From assembly GCA_017938985.1 (NCBI GenBank), contig JAGBAK010000121.1, positions 1-40,153 of the forward strand: a DNA stretch of 40,153 bases, read 5' to 3'. The position numbers and the translations under genes were made by a program. Of this stretch, positions 1-8,723 are shown piece after piece (position 1 is the first letter of the stretch; each line of letters begins with the position of its first letter). Origin of the DNA: Clostridia bacterium. Its GTDB lineage: Bacteria; Bacillota; Clostridia; Oscillospirales; Acutalibacteraceae. The notes under the pieces are model-generated. The model saw only the letters and a program-made list of their open reading frames with translations. It was not told where the DNA came from and did not search any database.

Positions 1-312
1 AAAATTCTTAAAGGTGACGTTGTTCTTTTTAAAAGAGCGTACGGACGTTACGTTGTGCACCGTGTGCGTAAAATAAAAGGGCAGACTGTTCTTACAATGG
101 GCGATAACTGCTCTTGTCCCGACAGCGAAATAACAACGGACAGCGTGCTCGGCTATATCACACGCATTGAGCGTGGCGGACGTATAATCAATGCGGATAC
201 ATGCATATGGCGTTTGCTCGGACTTATATGGCTCAGCCTTTTACCGCTGAGGAAACTGTATTCAGGCATTAAAAAAACTATCAAAAAATCGGGTGATGTT
301 ACCGATGAATGA
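1..312 (+). CDS. S26-family signal peptidase, ER/SipW-like (5'-truncated by window edge)
   Basis: Only the last 103 codons are in the window; the frame is open to base 1, so the gene begins upstream. The visible part starts KILKGDVVLF, then YVVHRVRKI, then a MGDNCSCPDSE stretch. The first block matches the GDVV(L/V)F strand, the HRV block carries the histidine that replaces the lysine of bacterial type I enzymes in the S26B (Sec11/SipW) group, and GDN...D matches the terminal conserved box. A hydrophobic segment with flanking basic residues follows (LLGLIWLSLLPLRK). The catalytic serine would lie outside the window. A full-length paralogue at 28849-29316 shows the same layout. It sits directly upstream of the radical SAM gene (8-base overlap), so it is probably the processing protease of this RiPP locus. 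Role in leader removal is inference. Confidence 0.75.
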   Translation, partial: KILKGDVVLFKRAYGRYVVHRVRKIKGQTVLTMGDNCSCPDSEITTDSVLGYITRIERGGRIINADTCIWRLLGLIWLSLLPLRKLYSGIKKTIKKSGDVTDE

Positions 313-1441
313 TTCGGCAAGGCTGCCCTCGTCGCTCACAGAGCTTCTTGCTGAGCTTGACAGCAGAGGGATAACCGATTTCAGGCGATACCACGCTGTG
401 CGAAAGTATCTGAATTTTCGTGCAAGAGAAAAGGATATACCCATAAGCGGCACTTTTGAGTTGACTCCGCTATGCAACCTGGATTGCAAAATGTGCTATG
501 TGCATCTCAAAAAGGAGCAGCTCTGCGGAGCAAAGCTTCTCACTTTTGATGAATGGAAAAAGCTTGCCGACGAAGCGATTGCCTGCGGTATGATGTATGC
601 AAGGCTCACAGGCGGCGAATGCCTGACTTATCCGCATTTCAAGGAGTTTTATCTGTACCTTCAGAGCAAGGGTGTTGAGGTCACTGTGCTGACTAACGGT
701 GTTCTGCTCAATGAAGAGATGATTGAGTTTTTCAAAAACAATCCTCCCGCAGCGATTCAGATTACTCTTTACGGAGCGTCGGATGATGCTTATGTCAGAG
801 TAACGGGATGCAGAGCATTTACGCAGGTTATCAGCAACGTAAAAAGCATAATGGCGGCAAAGCTTCCGCTTTCGGTTGTTATTACGCCAAATCCGTTTAT
901 GACGGACGGAGAAGAAGCTGTAAGGCTTGTTCATTCATTGGGTCTGCCGATAACCTTAAACAGCGGTCTGATGACTCCCAGAGAAGAAACAGGCAGAAAA
1001 AAGCAGGAAACCGATGCTGAAACCTATGTTTCACTGTTCAGATTAAGAAAAGAGCTTCAGGGTGAAGAAACCGAAAGAGATCCAGATTCCGAGTCTTCTG
1101 AAAATCTGCGCAAAAGCACTACAGGCCAGCCGAAAGGCGTGACCTGCGGAGCAGGAAGAAGCGCATTCAGTATATCATGGCGCGGAGAAATGCGTCCGTG
1201 CAACACTTTTCCGGGCATTGCGGAAAACGTTCTTGAAAAAGGCTTTCTGCAGGCGTGGAAAAACGTCAATTCGTTTGTCAAGGAATATCCTTTGCCGACA
1301 GAGTGCGAGGGATGCGAATATAAAAAAATATGCAAGCACTGTGTAGCCGAACACGCATCGGGGGCAGCAACAGGTCACGCAAATCCTGCCGTGTGCCTTT
1401 GGATTAAACGGTTAGTTGCAGAGGGCTTGATAAGTAAATAA
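305..1441 (+). CDS. Radical SAM/SPASM peptide maturase (RiPP locus 1)
   Basis: A 378-aa enzyme with the radical SAM cluster motif CNLDCKMC (Cys 57, 61, 64), the GGE motif (LTGGE) and a C-terminal SPASM-type region with seven cysteines at about 281, 299, 334, 337, 343, 346 and 364 that would ligate auxiliary iron-sulfur clusters. Enzymes of this architecture modify ribosomal peptides through carbon-centred radicals, often forming thioethers or C-C links. I chose ATG 305 because GGTGA (292-296) lies 8 bases upstream; ATG 296 is an alternative. The gene overlaps the signal peptidase end and is followed 24 bases later by a 51-aa peptide gene, the likely substrate. There is no PqqD domain in this protein; it is instead fused to the kinase at 1644-2768. 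The bond formed cannot be read from the sequence. Confidence 0.88.
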   Translation: MNDSARLPSSLTELLAELDSRGITDFRRYHAVRKYLNFRAREKDIPISGTFELTPLCNLDCKMCYVHLKKEQLCGAKLLTFDEWKKLADEAIACGMMYARLTGGECLTYPHFKEFYLYLQSKGVEVTVLTNGVLLNEEMIEFFKNNPPAAIQITLYGASDDAYVRVTGCRAFTQVISNVKSIMAAKLPLSVVITPNPFMTDGEEAVRLVHSLGLPITLNSGLMTPREETGRKKQETDAETYVSLFRLRKELQGEETERDPDSESSENLRKSTTGQPKGVTCGAGRSAFSISWRGEMRPCNTFPGIAENVLEKGFLQAWKNVNSFVKEYPLPTECEGCEYKKICKHCVAEHASGAATGHANPAVCLWIKRLVAEGLISK

Positions 1442-1465
1442 CAGTTATTATTCGGAGGTATGATT

Positions 1466-1621
1466 ATGAAAAAACAGTATGAAACACCCGTAGCAGAAAA
1501 AGTAGAATTTCAGTATCAGGAACAGGTAGTGGCAAGCAACTCCACTTGCTCAAGCACCTGGGTTAACATTGGCATTTTTGAATGCACTGACGGCAACAAG
1601 CATCTCGAAAACCTCAACTGA
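1466..1621 (+). CDS. Candidate RiPP precursor peptide (51 aa)
   Basis: A short gene with a strong GGAGG (1454-1458) seven bases before ATG 1466 (an in-frame ATG at 1460 is too close to the site). The peptide starts MKKQYETPVAEKVEFQ and continues through a charged, glutamine-rich leader to EQVVAS, then a hydrophilic 27-residue C-terminal part with two cysteines (C28, C40), one tryptophan (W32) and several Ser/Thr. YETP fits the YxxP leader motif that RRE domains recognise in lasso precursors and in other Firmicutes RiPPs. The peptide sits between the radical SAM maturase and the kinase-RRE fusion, the normal place for a precursor. VVA|S (residues 21-24) resembles a signal-peptidase site, although no hydrophobic core precedes it. 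Cleavage and modification sites are inference. Confidence 0.8.
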   Translation: MKKQYETPVAEKVEFQYQEQVVASNSTCSSTWVNIGIFECTDGNKHLENLN

Positions 1622-1643
1622 TTCCTGACGTCACGGTTTATTT

Positions 1644-2768
1644 ATGCTCTATAATTTTTATGGCATACTGTTGGAAAGCGACCAAAGTATTCCCTCGTTT
1701 GAGGCTTTTAAGGCAAAACAGGAAGAACCGTTTTTAAAAAGAGTTGTTTTGACAACGGTGACCGGGTTGTTTTGCGAAACAGCGGTTTCGGCAACCTATG
1801 AGCACAGAGGGCTTAACGTTTCGTCGCTTGCTGACGGTTGGCTGTTTTCGTTGCCCGGAGATAACAGCTGCGCATTGGCTGCATCAATGGATTATCTGCA
1901 GCTGACAGCGTACGTCAATCCTGAAGAAATTCAGAGTTATAAGTTGCTGCCTCTGCTTCGCACGGCGCTTGAATGCGCTGCTGCAACGCAGGGGTTGGTT
2001 TCGTTACACGCCTCTTGCCTGAAGCTTGGTGAAAATGCAGTTTGCCTTACGGCAAGCTCGGGAACGGGGAAATCAACAAGGGCACAAAGCTGGGTCGATG
2101 CAACCGGCGCAGAGCTTATCAGCGGAGACAGACCCGTAATAAGAACAGATGTCAGCGGAAAAGTGTTTGCCTGCGGAGCGCCGTGGGACGGAAAAGAGCA
2201 GATTTTTGTCAATGATTCGGCAGAGCTTAAAGCGGTGTGCGATATCCGCAGGGGTGACTTTGTTCGCGCCAGAAGACTTTCGGCAAATCAGGCAAGACGT
2301 GTTCTGCTGCAGCAATGCTTTATTCCGATGTGGGATACTGCCGTTGCGGCGCAGGTTATGGCAACCGTATCCGTTCTGAGCAAAAAAATAACGGTTTTGA
2401 GAACCGTGTGCGGTCCGGATGAAAGGTCGGCACGTATGCTGAAAGAAATTGTTTTTGACAGAGAAAAAGAGATATACGGAGTTGAGAAAGATATGAAAGC
2501 AAAATCCGGTTTTGTTCTCAAAAACATAGCAGGCGAAAGCATAATTATGCCTGTTGGTGATAATATTAAAAATTTTGACGGAGCAATTGTTCTTAATGAT
2601 GTTTCGGCTTTTGTGTGGAGTAAGCTTGAAAACGGCGCAAGCAGAGACGAACTTGTTGAATATATTCTTGCAGAATATGACGTTGATGCCGACAGGGCGG
2701 CTGAAGATCTTGATTTGCTTCTCAAAAAGCTTATCGGTTACGGAGCGATAGAGGAAGAAGCTCTTTGA
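1644..2768 (+). CDS. HPr-kinase-like protein fused to a C-terminal PqqD/RRE domain
   Basis: A 374-aa single reading frame with two parts. Residues about 110-230 carry a P-loop ASSGTGKST (Lys143) and a following SGD (Asp162) and GAPW, the pattern of the HPr kinase/PEPCK-like fold used by lasso-cluster K proteins that phosphorylate the precursor. Residues 287-374 are a PqqD-type RRE domain (starts KSGFVLKNI; contains VGDNIKNFDGAIVLNDVSAF). RRE domains bind the leader peptide, so the fusion would bring the kinase to the precursor. In the second locus the same two units are separate genes (26255-26551 and 27981-28859). No clear ribosome binding site precedes ATG 1644; the gene is 22 bases after the precursor stop. 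Substrate and phosphorylation are inferred from family knowledge. Confidence 0.82.
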   Translation: MLYNFYGILLESDQSIPSFEAFKAKQEEPFLKRVVLTTVTGLFCETAVSATYEHRGLNVSSLADGWLFSLPGDNSCALAASMDYLQLTAYVNPEEIQSYKLLPLLRTALECAAATQGLVSLHASCLKLGENAVCLTASSGTGKSTRAQSWVDATGAELISGDRPVIRTDVSGKVFACGAPWDGKEQIFVNDSAELKAVCDIRRGDFVRARRLSANQARRVLLQQCFIPMWDTAVAAQVMATVSVLSKKITVLRTVCGPDERSARMLKEIVFDREKEIYGVEKDMKAKSGFVLKNIAGESIIMPVGDNIKNFDGAIVLNDVSAFVWSKLENGASRDELVEYILAEYDVDADRAAEDLDLLLKKLIGYGAIEEEAL

Positions 2769-2792
2769 GTTTTAACGGAGGCGTTTCCTTCA

Positions 2793-4055
2793 ATGACATA
2801 TGAATTTCAATATCTGATGCATTTGTTAACGGCGGTTTCCGCGGGAAGGGCAGCCAAAGCGCCCGAGAAGGAAATTGATTGGGAAAGAGTTTTTTCGTTG
2901 GCAGAGGAACAGATGATAAAACCGTTGCTCGGATATGCATTAAAGCAAAATCCGTCAATCGGTTGTCCTGTTGATAAATCGAAAGCTCTGATCAAGGAGT
3001 CTTTTTCTGCTGTTATCACAGAGAGTGCAAGACGCGGCGCAGTTATTTCTCTGCTCGGCAAGCTTGAGGAAAGCGGTGTTCACAATTTTACGGTCAAGGG
3101 TTTTGCTGTCGCTTCGGCTTATGCTTTACCCGAGGCAAGAATATCGTCAGATACCGATATATGTATTTCTCCCGATGACGAGGAAAAGGCAATTGAGTTT
3201 TTTAAAAGCAACGGCTTCAGCGTTGAAGAAAGGTGGATAAACGGTCATCATTTTTCGGCGCAGCATCCCGCTATGGGACTTGTAGAGGTTCACGTTAAAC
3301 TCTACGATGAGATTGTGGAGGACGTGTGGTTTGCCGATGTTGATGAAAAATCTTTGATTTGTCAACCGCATAAAAAAATACATACCGCCGACGGTGATTA
3401 CTATACCCTTGGCGAGACGGACCATCTGATTTTTATAATTCTGCATATGATAAAGCATTTTATTCTTTGCGGAATGAGTTTGCGCATGATGGCAGACATT
3501 GCTGTTTTTATTGAAGCAAAAAAAGATGAAATTGATTTTGAACGTGTGCGTTCCGTGATGAAAAAGCTTAATTATGAGGAGCTTTTGCTTACGGTTATAC
3601 GTGCAATGCATATATATTTCGGCTTTGATGCCTCCTGTTTTTCAGATTCTGAAAGCATTGAAGATGCAAAGGTGGAATTACTGCTGACCGATGTTGAAAC
3701 AGGCGGCTGGCTCGGAAAAAACAATCTGAGTGAAAGAAAAGACGGCTGGCGTGAATACAGCCGTTTGCTTATGCTGAGGAGAAAAGGCAGACTGTCGTAC
3801 GCTTTATATATGTTCAGGTGGAGAAACGGGTCAGGAGCAAAAGCTCTGTTTCCGCCTAAAAAACGCCTGATTGGCGACTACCCCTGCCTTAACAGATTCC
3901 CGTGCCTGCTGCCGTTTGTGTGGCTGCACAGAATTTTTGTTAAAGGCTTCAAAAAAGGCAAAAAATCAAAAGAAGAAATAGTGATCAACAAAAATAATTT
4001 AAGCGAAGAAAGCAAACGCAGAGTGGAAATGTTCCGCTCGTTCGGGATATTGTAG
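2793..4055 (+). CDS. PF14907-type nucleotidyltransferase (RiPP locus 1)
   Basis: A 420-aa protein matching the uncharacterised nucleotidyltransferase family found in many Firmicutes peptide clusters (PadeN-like in the paeninodin lasso locus). The active-site region reads VKGFAVASAY followed by RISSDTDICI, giving the paired aspartates D120 and D122 of the Pol-beta-type fold. A GGAGG stands at 2777-2781, eleven bases before ATG 2793. The paralogue at 24789-26012 has its acidic pair at exactly the same residue numbers (D120, D122) and a related C-terminal tail (RVEMFRSFGIL versus RMELLKKYKLL). It lies between the kinase-RRE fusion and the exporter, so it probably tailors the same peptide by nucleotidyl transfer. 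The nucleotide and acceptor are unknown. Confidence 0.82.
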   Translation: MTYEFQYLMHLLTAVSAGRAAKAPEKEIDWERVFSLAEEQMIKPLLGYALKQNPSIGCPVDKSKALIKESFSAVITESARRGAVISLLGKLEESGVHNFTVKGFAVASAYALPEARISSDTDICISPDDEEKAIEFFKSNGFSVEERWINGHHFSAQHPAMGLVEVHVKLYDEIVEDVWFADVDEKSLICQPHKKIHTADGDYYTLGETDHLIFIILHMIKHFILCGMSLRMMADIAVFIEAKKDEIDFERVRSVMKKLNYEELLLTVIRAMHIYFGFDASCFSDSESIEDAKVELLLTDVETGGWLGKNNLSERKDGWREYSRLLMLRRKGRLSYALYMFRWRNGSGAKALFPPKKRLIGDYPCLNRFPCLLPFVWLHRIFVKGFKKGKKSKEEIVINKNNLSEESKRRVEMFRSFGIL

Positions 4056-4099
4056 CACAGGCTGTTGCATTGAAATAATGGCAGGAAAGGAGCGGTCGC

Positions 4100-5854
4100 A
4101 TGAAATCCCCGGGTAAATATATTGATCTTTTTCGTTCACTCGGCAAAGAGTGGAAGTGGCTGATGCATTATGCCTCGAAATACCGTATGCAGATTGCTCT
4201 GTACGTTGTCATAGGAATAGTCAGCACGGTAATGGGGCTCGGTTCTGCCGTTGCTTCAAAACATCTTATTGATTCTGTTATTGCACACAATGAGAATCTG
4301 ATTGTCAGAAGTGCATCGCTTGCAATCGGTTTGAGCGTTGCCAAAGCAATTGTCGGAGCGGTGGTTTCAAGAATCGCAACGGTTGTCGGCACAAAAATCA
4401 GCAACGAAATCCGTGAAAACGTGTATGAGCATATTACGTTTTCAAAGTGGGAAAACATCAGGAAATACCATTCAGGCGACCTTCTCAACAGAATTGAGGG
4501 TGACGTCAACAGCGTTTCAAACAGTGTTATCAATTATATTCCCGGTGTTGTAACAAAAGCGGCGCAGTTTATCGGTTGCCTTGCGGTTGTTCTTTATTAT
4601 GACCCCGTTATGGCGATTTTTGCGTTTATGAGTTCTCCGTTTCTTGTTCTTTCATCAAGAATATCGGCAAAAATGGTTCGCAAATACAGCCAAGAAAGCC
4701 GCGAAATGAACGGCAGAATCCTTGCTTTTTATTCGGAATCAATTCAGAATCTGCAAACAATCAAAGCGTTCGATATCACAAAACGCTACGTCAATCAGAT
4801 GCAGGAAAATCTGAATATTTACAGAAAAATCAAGCTCGACCAGGATAAATTCACTATTATAATGTCATTCATAATGTCACTCGTGGGTCTTGTTATTGCC
4901 TATACAAGCTACGGCTGGGGCGTTTACAGACTGTGGCAGGGAACAATTTCTTACGGCACGATGACGTTGTTTTTGCAGATTTCGGGTCAGCTTACGGCGT
5001 CGTTTTCGGCTCTGGTTTCCTATGTTCCCGGTGCAATCAGCATCGGCACTTCAGCGGGCAGAATAATGGAAATCACAGATTTGCCTCTTGAAAGTTCTGA
5101 AAACAGCAAAAAGGCAGAGAAAATGGAAGTCCCCGCAAATGAAAGCGGTATTACTTTGAAATGCAGAGACCTCACGTATAAATATCCCGATGCAGAAAAG
5201 CCTGTTATCAACAGTATATCGTTCACTGCGAAGCAGGGCGAAACGATTGCTTTTGTAGGTCCTTCCGGAGAAGGAAAAACAACCATACTGAGGCTTGTTC
5301 TCGGTCTTGTTCAGCCTGACTCGGGCGAAATGACAATGGAAACAACCGACGGACAAAAAATAAACGTTTGTGAAAGCACAAGAAGATTTTGCTCCTATGT
5401 GCCGCAGGGCAACGCCATTTTCTCGGGAACAGTTGCCGACAATTTGCGCGTTGTTAAGCCGGAGGCAACCGAAGAAGAGCTTATCAGAGCTCTTGAAATT
5501 GCTGAGGCATGGAGCTTTGTTGATAAGCTTCCGTGCGGAATTAATACAAATATCGATGAACACGGCGTAAACTTTTCTGAAGGTCAGGTTCAGCGTATGG
5601 CGATTGCCAGAGCAATTCTCAGAGATGCGCCGGTTGTTGTTATGGATGAGGCAACAAGCGCTCTTGATGCCGCAACCGAAGAGGCTGTTCTTAAGAATAT
5701 TATGAAGGTTTATCCCAACAGAACAAGGGTTATCACTACCCACAGACCGAGTATGCTTAATTACTGCACAAGGGTTTACAGAATCAACGAAAACGGCAAC
5801 GTGGTTGAGGTTGACAACATAACAGAACCCCGGCAGGAGAGAAATAACAAGTAA
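4100..5854 (+). CDS. ABC exporter, fused permease and ATPase (RiPP locus 1)
   Basis: A 584-aa half transporter. Residues about 20-310 form six hydrophobic membrane segments (type I exporter fold); the ATPase follows with Walker A GPSGEGKTT, a Q-loop region (YVPQGNAIF), a degenerate signature NFSEGQVQR in place of LSGGQ, Walker B VVVMDEATSALD and the switch histidine in ITTHRP. There is no N-terminal C39 peptidase domain, so it does not remove the leader itself, which leaves that step to the signal peptidase at the start of the locus or to an unlinked enzyme. AGGAG (4087-4091) precedes ATG 4100. It is the last gene before a strong terminator and is probably the exporter of the mature peptide. 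No equivalent is present in the second RiPP operon. Confidence 0.88.
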   Translation: MKSPGKYIDLFRSLGKEWKWLMHYASKYRMQIALYVVIGIVSTVMGLGSAVASKHLIDSVIAHNENLIVRSASLAIGLSVAKAIVGAVVSRIATVVGTKISNEIRENVYEHITFSKWENIRKYHSGDLLNRIEGDVNSVSNSVINYIPGVVTKAAQFIGCLAVVLYYDPVMAIFAFMSSPFLVLSSRISAKMVRKYSQESREMNGRILAFYSESIQNLQTIKAFDITKRYVNQMQENLNIYRKIKLDQDKFTIIMSFIMSLVGLVIAYTSYGWGVYRLWQGTISYGTMTLFLQISGQLTASFSALVSYVPGAISIGTSAGRIMEITDLPLESSENSKKAEKMEVPANESGITLKCRDLTYKYPDAEKPVINSISFTAKQGETIAFVGPSGEGKTTILRLVLGLVQPDSGEMTMETTDGQKINVCESTRRFCSYVPQGNAIFSGTVADNLRVVKPEATEEELIRALEIAEAWSFVDKLPCGINTNIDEHGVNFSEGQVQRMAIARAILRDAPVVVMDEATSALDAATEEAVLKNIMKVYPNRTRVITTHRPSMLNYCTRVYRINENGNVVEVDNITEPRQERNNK

Positions 5855-5870
5855 ACGTTAAAACAAAATT

Positions 5871-5906
5871 AAACCCACACCTTGGTTATTGCCGAGGTGT
5901 GGGTTT
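5871..5906. terminator. Bidirectional intrinsic terminator
   Basis: A 15-bp stem (AAACCCACACCTTGG paired with CCGAGGTGTGGGTTT, one G-T pair) with a six-base loop. It lies between the convergent exporter gene and the minus-strand glycosyltransferase that ends at 5911; T-rich ends serve both directions. Confidence 0.85.
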
Positions 5907-5910
5907 AGCA

Positions 5911-7101
5911 TTACAGTTTGTATATTTCCGCAAGTCTTTGACCGTATTTTTGGGGACAATGGTCCTTTTTTATTTTTTCGATTGATGAGTGAGATTTAGC
6001 TTTTAACTTACCGGGGTTATCAAGAATTTCTGAAAAAGCAGAATACAATCCGTCATATATAGATTTTTTTAAAACGGAAAGCTCTTCGTCTGTTTCGTAT
6101 AAAGCTTCTGTAGAAGGTGCTTTGGGAACGTTAATTATGAATCCGCAGCTATCATTATTCATTTCAGGCAGGGCACGGATATCTGTTGTTATAACAGGGC
6201 AGCCGCAAGACTGCATCTCAAGAACAGAATAACCGTAGGTGTCAGCCATTGTAGGTAAAAGCCCAATATGAGCTTTTTTACACAGTTCAAGAACCTCAGG
6301 GTTCGAAAGCCGCTCATAATAGGTTATCCATTCGGAGTTTGTAAGAATCTGCTTATAGTGAAGCATATCTTCGTAAGTTGATCGGCTGACATCATCACCG
6401 TAATCGAGGCTGCTGATAACCGTGAGATGAAATTTTTGTTTGTGTTCAGCTAAAGCTGTAAGTGAATCTACAATTTCTGCGCCGCCTTTTCTGAAAAACT
6501 TGCCGCCCACGAAAATGATTTCAACACAATTTTCAACGTTCTCAAATTTTTCCTGAACTTCTTCTTCTGTTACCAATAAAGGCTGCGGAGGATGAAGAAC
6601 CGTTATTTTTTTTGCAATTTCCTCCCTGCCATCAACATCGAATGCTTCCATAATCTGAAGCTGCATATTTTTATTGGCTTCGGAAATTGCAATAAGCGCT
6701 TTGCAACTGCTTTTTCTTAAAAGTTCAAATGCTTTTTTGTTGAGTTTATCGGCTTTTTGCGGAGCTTGCTGCCAGGCACTGTTACACGTTTGGTTGGTGC
6801 GGGGAATCACGCTTTCAAACGTAGAAACCCAAGGAATATCTGTGTCACAAACAGCATTGAAGGTGTGGATTATGTCAACGCGTGGCGGAATCATTGTTTT
6901 ATAAACTGCATGCCTGTCCCAGTTTAACGGAATAAGACGGTGCAATAATTTACCTGTCAGTATCTCGCGGGCTCGTGAAAGAATAAGAAGGCTATTATGG
7001 AATTTTGCTATTTGAACGTATTCAGGGTTACCTGCAGCTTTGTTGATTATGTTTCGTGTTTCCGGATAACGGGCACGAATATATCCGATTTTTTTTGCCA
7101 T
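5911..7101 (-). CDS. Glycosyltransferase, GT4 family
   Basis: A 396-aa GT-B type glycosyltransferase. The C-terminal donor-binding region has YSVLEMQSCGCPVITTD followed by ALPEM, the E-x7-like motif of GT4 enzymes, and an earlier EIIFVGGKFFRKGG block typical of the start of the second Rossmann domain. I chose ATG 7101 (MAKKIGYIRA) because AAGGAGG lies just upstream of it; a longer frame begins at 7125 without support. It is the third gene of the minus-strand arm after the surface protein and flippase, so it probably adds a sugar to the EPS repeat unit. The donor sugar cannot be deduced. Confidence 0.82.
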   Translation of the reverse strand: MAKKIGYIRARYPETRNIINKAAGNPEYVQIAKFHNSLLILSRAREILTGKLLHRLIPLNWDRHAVYKTMIPPRVDIIHTFNAVCDTDIPWVSTFESVIPRTNQTCNSAWQQAPQKADKLNKKAFELLRKSSCKALIAISEANKNMQLQIMEAFDVDGREEIAKKITVLHPPQPLLVTEEEVQEKFENVENCVEIIFVGGKFFRKGGAEIVDSLTALAEHKQKFHLTVISSLDYGDDVSRSTYEDMLHYKQILTNSEWITYYERLSNPEVLELCKKAHIGLLPTMADTYGYSVLEMQSCGCPVITTDIRALPEMNNDSCGFIINVPKAPSTEALYETDEELSVLKKSIYDGLYSAFSEILDNPGKLKAKSHSSIEKIKKDHCPQKYGQRLAEIYKL

Positions 7102-7179
7102 TACAGTCCTCCTTTTTATCAGCAAATAATCGTGTTGATTTTTGCCGAAGGGTATATAAACGTTATGTTGCTTAGTGAG

Positions 7180-8640
7180 TTAGTTTTTCTTTTTCAGAAG
7201 TTTATTAACGATTTGTTTGCCATACCGTATTGCGAACGGTATATACTCTCTGTATGATAACAATGTGATTACGGTTACTGCAAGAAACATTGCAACTTGA
7301 ATAATCGAAAAAGAGTGAAAGCTTCCGTATATGGCAAAAATAAGCAACGCAATGGTTGAAGCACCGAATCTTGACAATTTGTAATCAACATAAAACACTT
7401 TGTTTGCAAGGTGTGTTCTGAGTGCAAAGAAAACAATATAAGAAATTCCTGTTGATATTGCCGCACCCTGAGGTCCCAGAAGCGGAGTTAACATGGTGTT
7501 GCCTATAAAGTTGATAAGGCAAGAAATGCCGGCAACAGCGAGCTGATAGGCAGATTTTTTCTGAACTACAATTCCGGTTGCTGTTGTTTCTGAAACAGTA
7601 TACATGATAGGCTCAAACATCAGGAATGGAATTATTTTTGAAGCTTCGTGATATTCAGCACCTAACAGAAGAACGAACAAATCTTTAAACAGAACAACTG
7701 CAGCACCAAATATAATCATCAATGCGGAAATAAAAGCATTTCCTTGCTGATAAAACCTTTTGTCCTCCGGTTTTTCCTCATAATGTTTGACGGCTGAAGG
7801 CATCCATATTGCGTTAAAAGACGTTTTAATTACCGAAAAAACAGCCATGAGGTTCATTGCGCTTGCGTAAACGCCGACATCCGAAAGAGTGCAGAAATGG
7901 TTAATTGCTAATCGGTCCAGCGAATTGAAAAGCATAGAAATTCCGCCTGAAAACATAAGCGGAATGCTGTATTTTAACAGCTCACTTTTGTTTAAGGATG
8001 GCTTACTGCTGACGGGAACGGGTTTCCATACGTCACGCTCGTGAATTGCCTCAACAAAAAATGCAAAAAAGCTGCTGAATATTGTTGAAACTGCAAGAAT
8101 CAGGAAATGGTCTATGTTTGTTGAACAAACAAACAACACTGTTACTATAATGTAAGATGCTTTTTGAATTATGTTTACAACGGAATGCATCTTTGTAGAG
8201 TAACGCAACCTTAAAACAAGCATTCCGTACCTGTGGAGAAGCTGAGCAACAACGTTCAGAATCAGCAGAATAAGCTCGGTAAGTGAAATCATTTCGTAAC
8301 CGAGAGCAGATGATAAATTGCGGAACACGAAGAGTAAAACACCCAGTGCTGCTGTAAACATTAAGGGTATTGCACAGCAAAACTGCAACAGTTTTCTTTT
8401 GAAATCAACATTTTCTTCCTGATAGAAAAAGCGTGCGAGAGCCTGGTCGAGTCCAAGCCCGCAGACGAGGACGCCTATGCCGCTGTAAACTGTTATCATC
8501 GACATTTTTCCGTAATCAATCGGGTCAACCAACCTTGTTATAATCGGCGTGCCGATAACACCAACCAGCAAATATAAAAACGTTCCTACTCCGAGAGTGA
8601 AAAAGTCGTTTAAAAAGGATTTTTCTTTTTTTTCAGCCAT
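7180..8640 (-). CDS. Polysaccharide flippase (MOP/Wzx-like)
   Basis: A 486-aa protein made mostly of hydrophobic helices, about 12-14 predicted by eye, beginning after a short lysine-rich cytoplasmic end (MAEKKEKSFLNDFFTLGVG). The block IITRLVDPIDYGKMSMITVY is the familiar start of PST/Wzx exporters, and the SIPLMFSGGISMLFNSLDR stretch is a second typical one. It would move the lipid-linked repeat unit across the membrane for the polymerase at 15401. AGGATGG stands upstream of ATG 8640. No terminator is evident between it and the glycosyltransferase downstream, so the two are probably cotranscribed. Confidence 0.87.
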   Translation of the reverse strand: MAEKKEKSFLNDFFTLGVGTFLYLLVGVIGTPIITRLVDPIDYGKMSMITVYSGIGVLVCGLGLDQALARFFYQEENVDFKRKLLQFCCAIPLMFTAALGVLLFVFRNLSSALGYEMISLTELILLILNVVAQLLHRYGMLVLRLRYSTKMHSVVNIIQKASYIIVTVLFVCSTNIDHFLILAVSTIFSSFFAFFVEAIHERDVWKPVPVSSKPSLNKSELLKYSIPLMFSGGISMLFNSLDRLAINHFCTLSDVGVYASAMNLMAVFSVIKTSFNAIWMPSAVKHYEEKPEDKRFYQQGNAFISALMIIFGAAVVLFKDLFVLLLGAEYHEASKIIPFLMFEPIMYTVSETTATGIVVQKKSAYQLAVAGISCLINFIGNTMLTPLLGPQGAAISTGISYIVFFALRTHLANKVFYVDYKLSRFGASTIALLIFAIYGSFHSFSIIQVAMFLAVTVITLLSYREYIPFAIRYGKQIVNKLLKKKN

Positions 8641-8723
8641 TTTAAGCCATCCTGTTAGATTAATTCATTTTATAATTTGTTATTTAGTGTTCAATGTTGT
8701 TTTGAAGCATTGCAAAGCTTTGC

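Noticed and set aside
1-5854. Classical lasso-peptide cluster
   Set aside because: Kinase, nucleotidyltransferase, RRE and YxxP leader are present, but no asparagine-synthetase-like cyclase and no transglutaminase-like protease were found in the window; the maturase is a radical SAM enzyme.
4100-5854. Peptidase-containing (C39) bacteriocin exporter
   Set aside because: The N-terminus goes straight into the first membrane segments with no cysteine-protease domain, and the precursors have no GG cleavage site.
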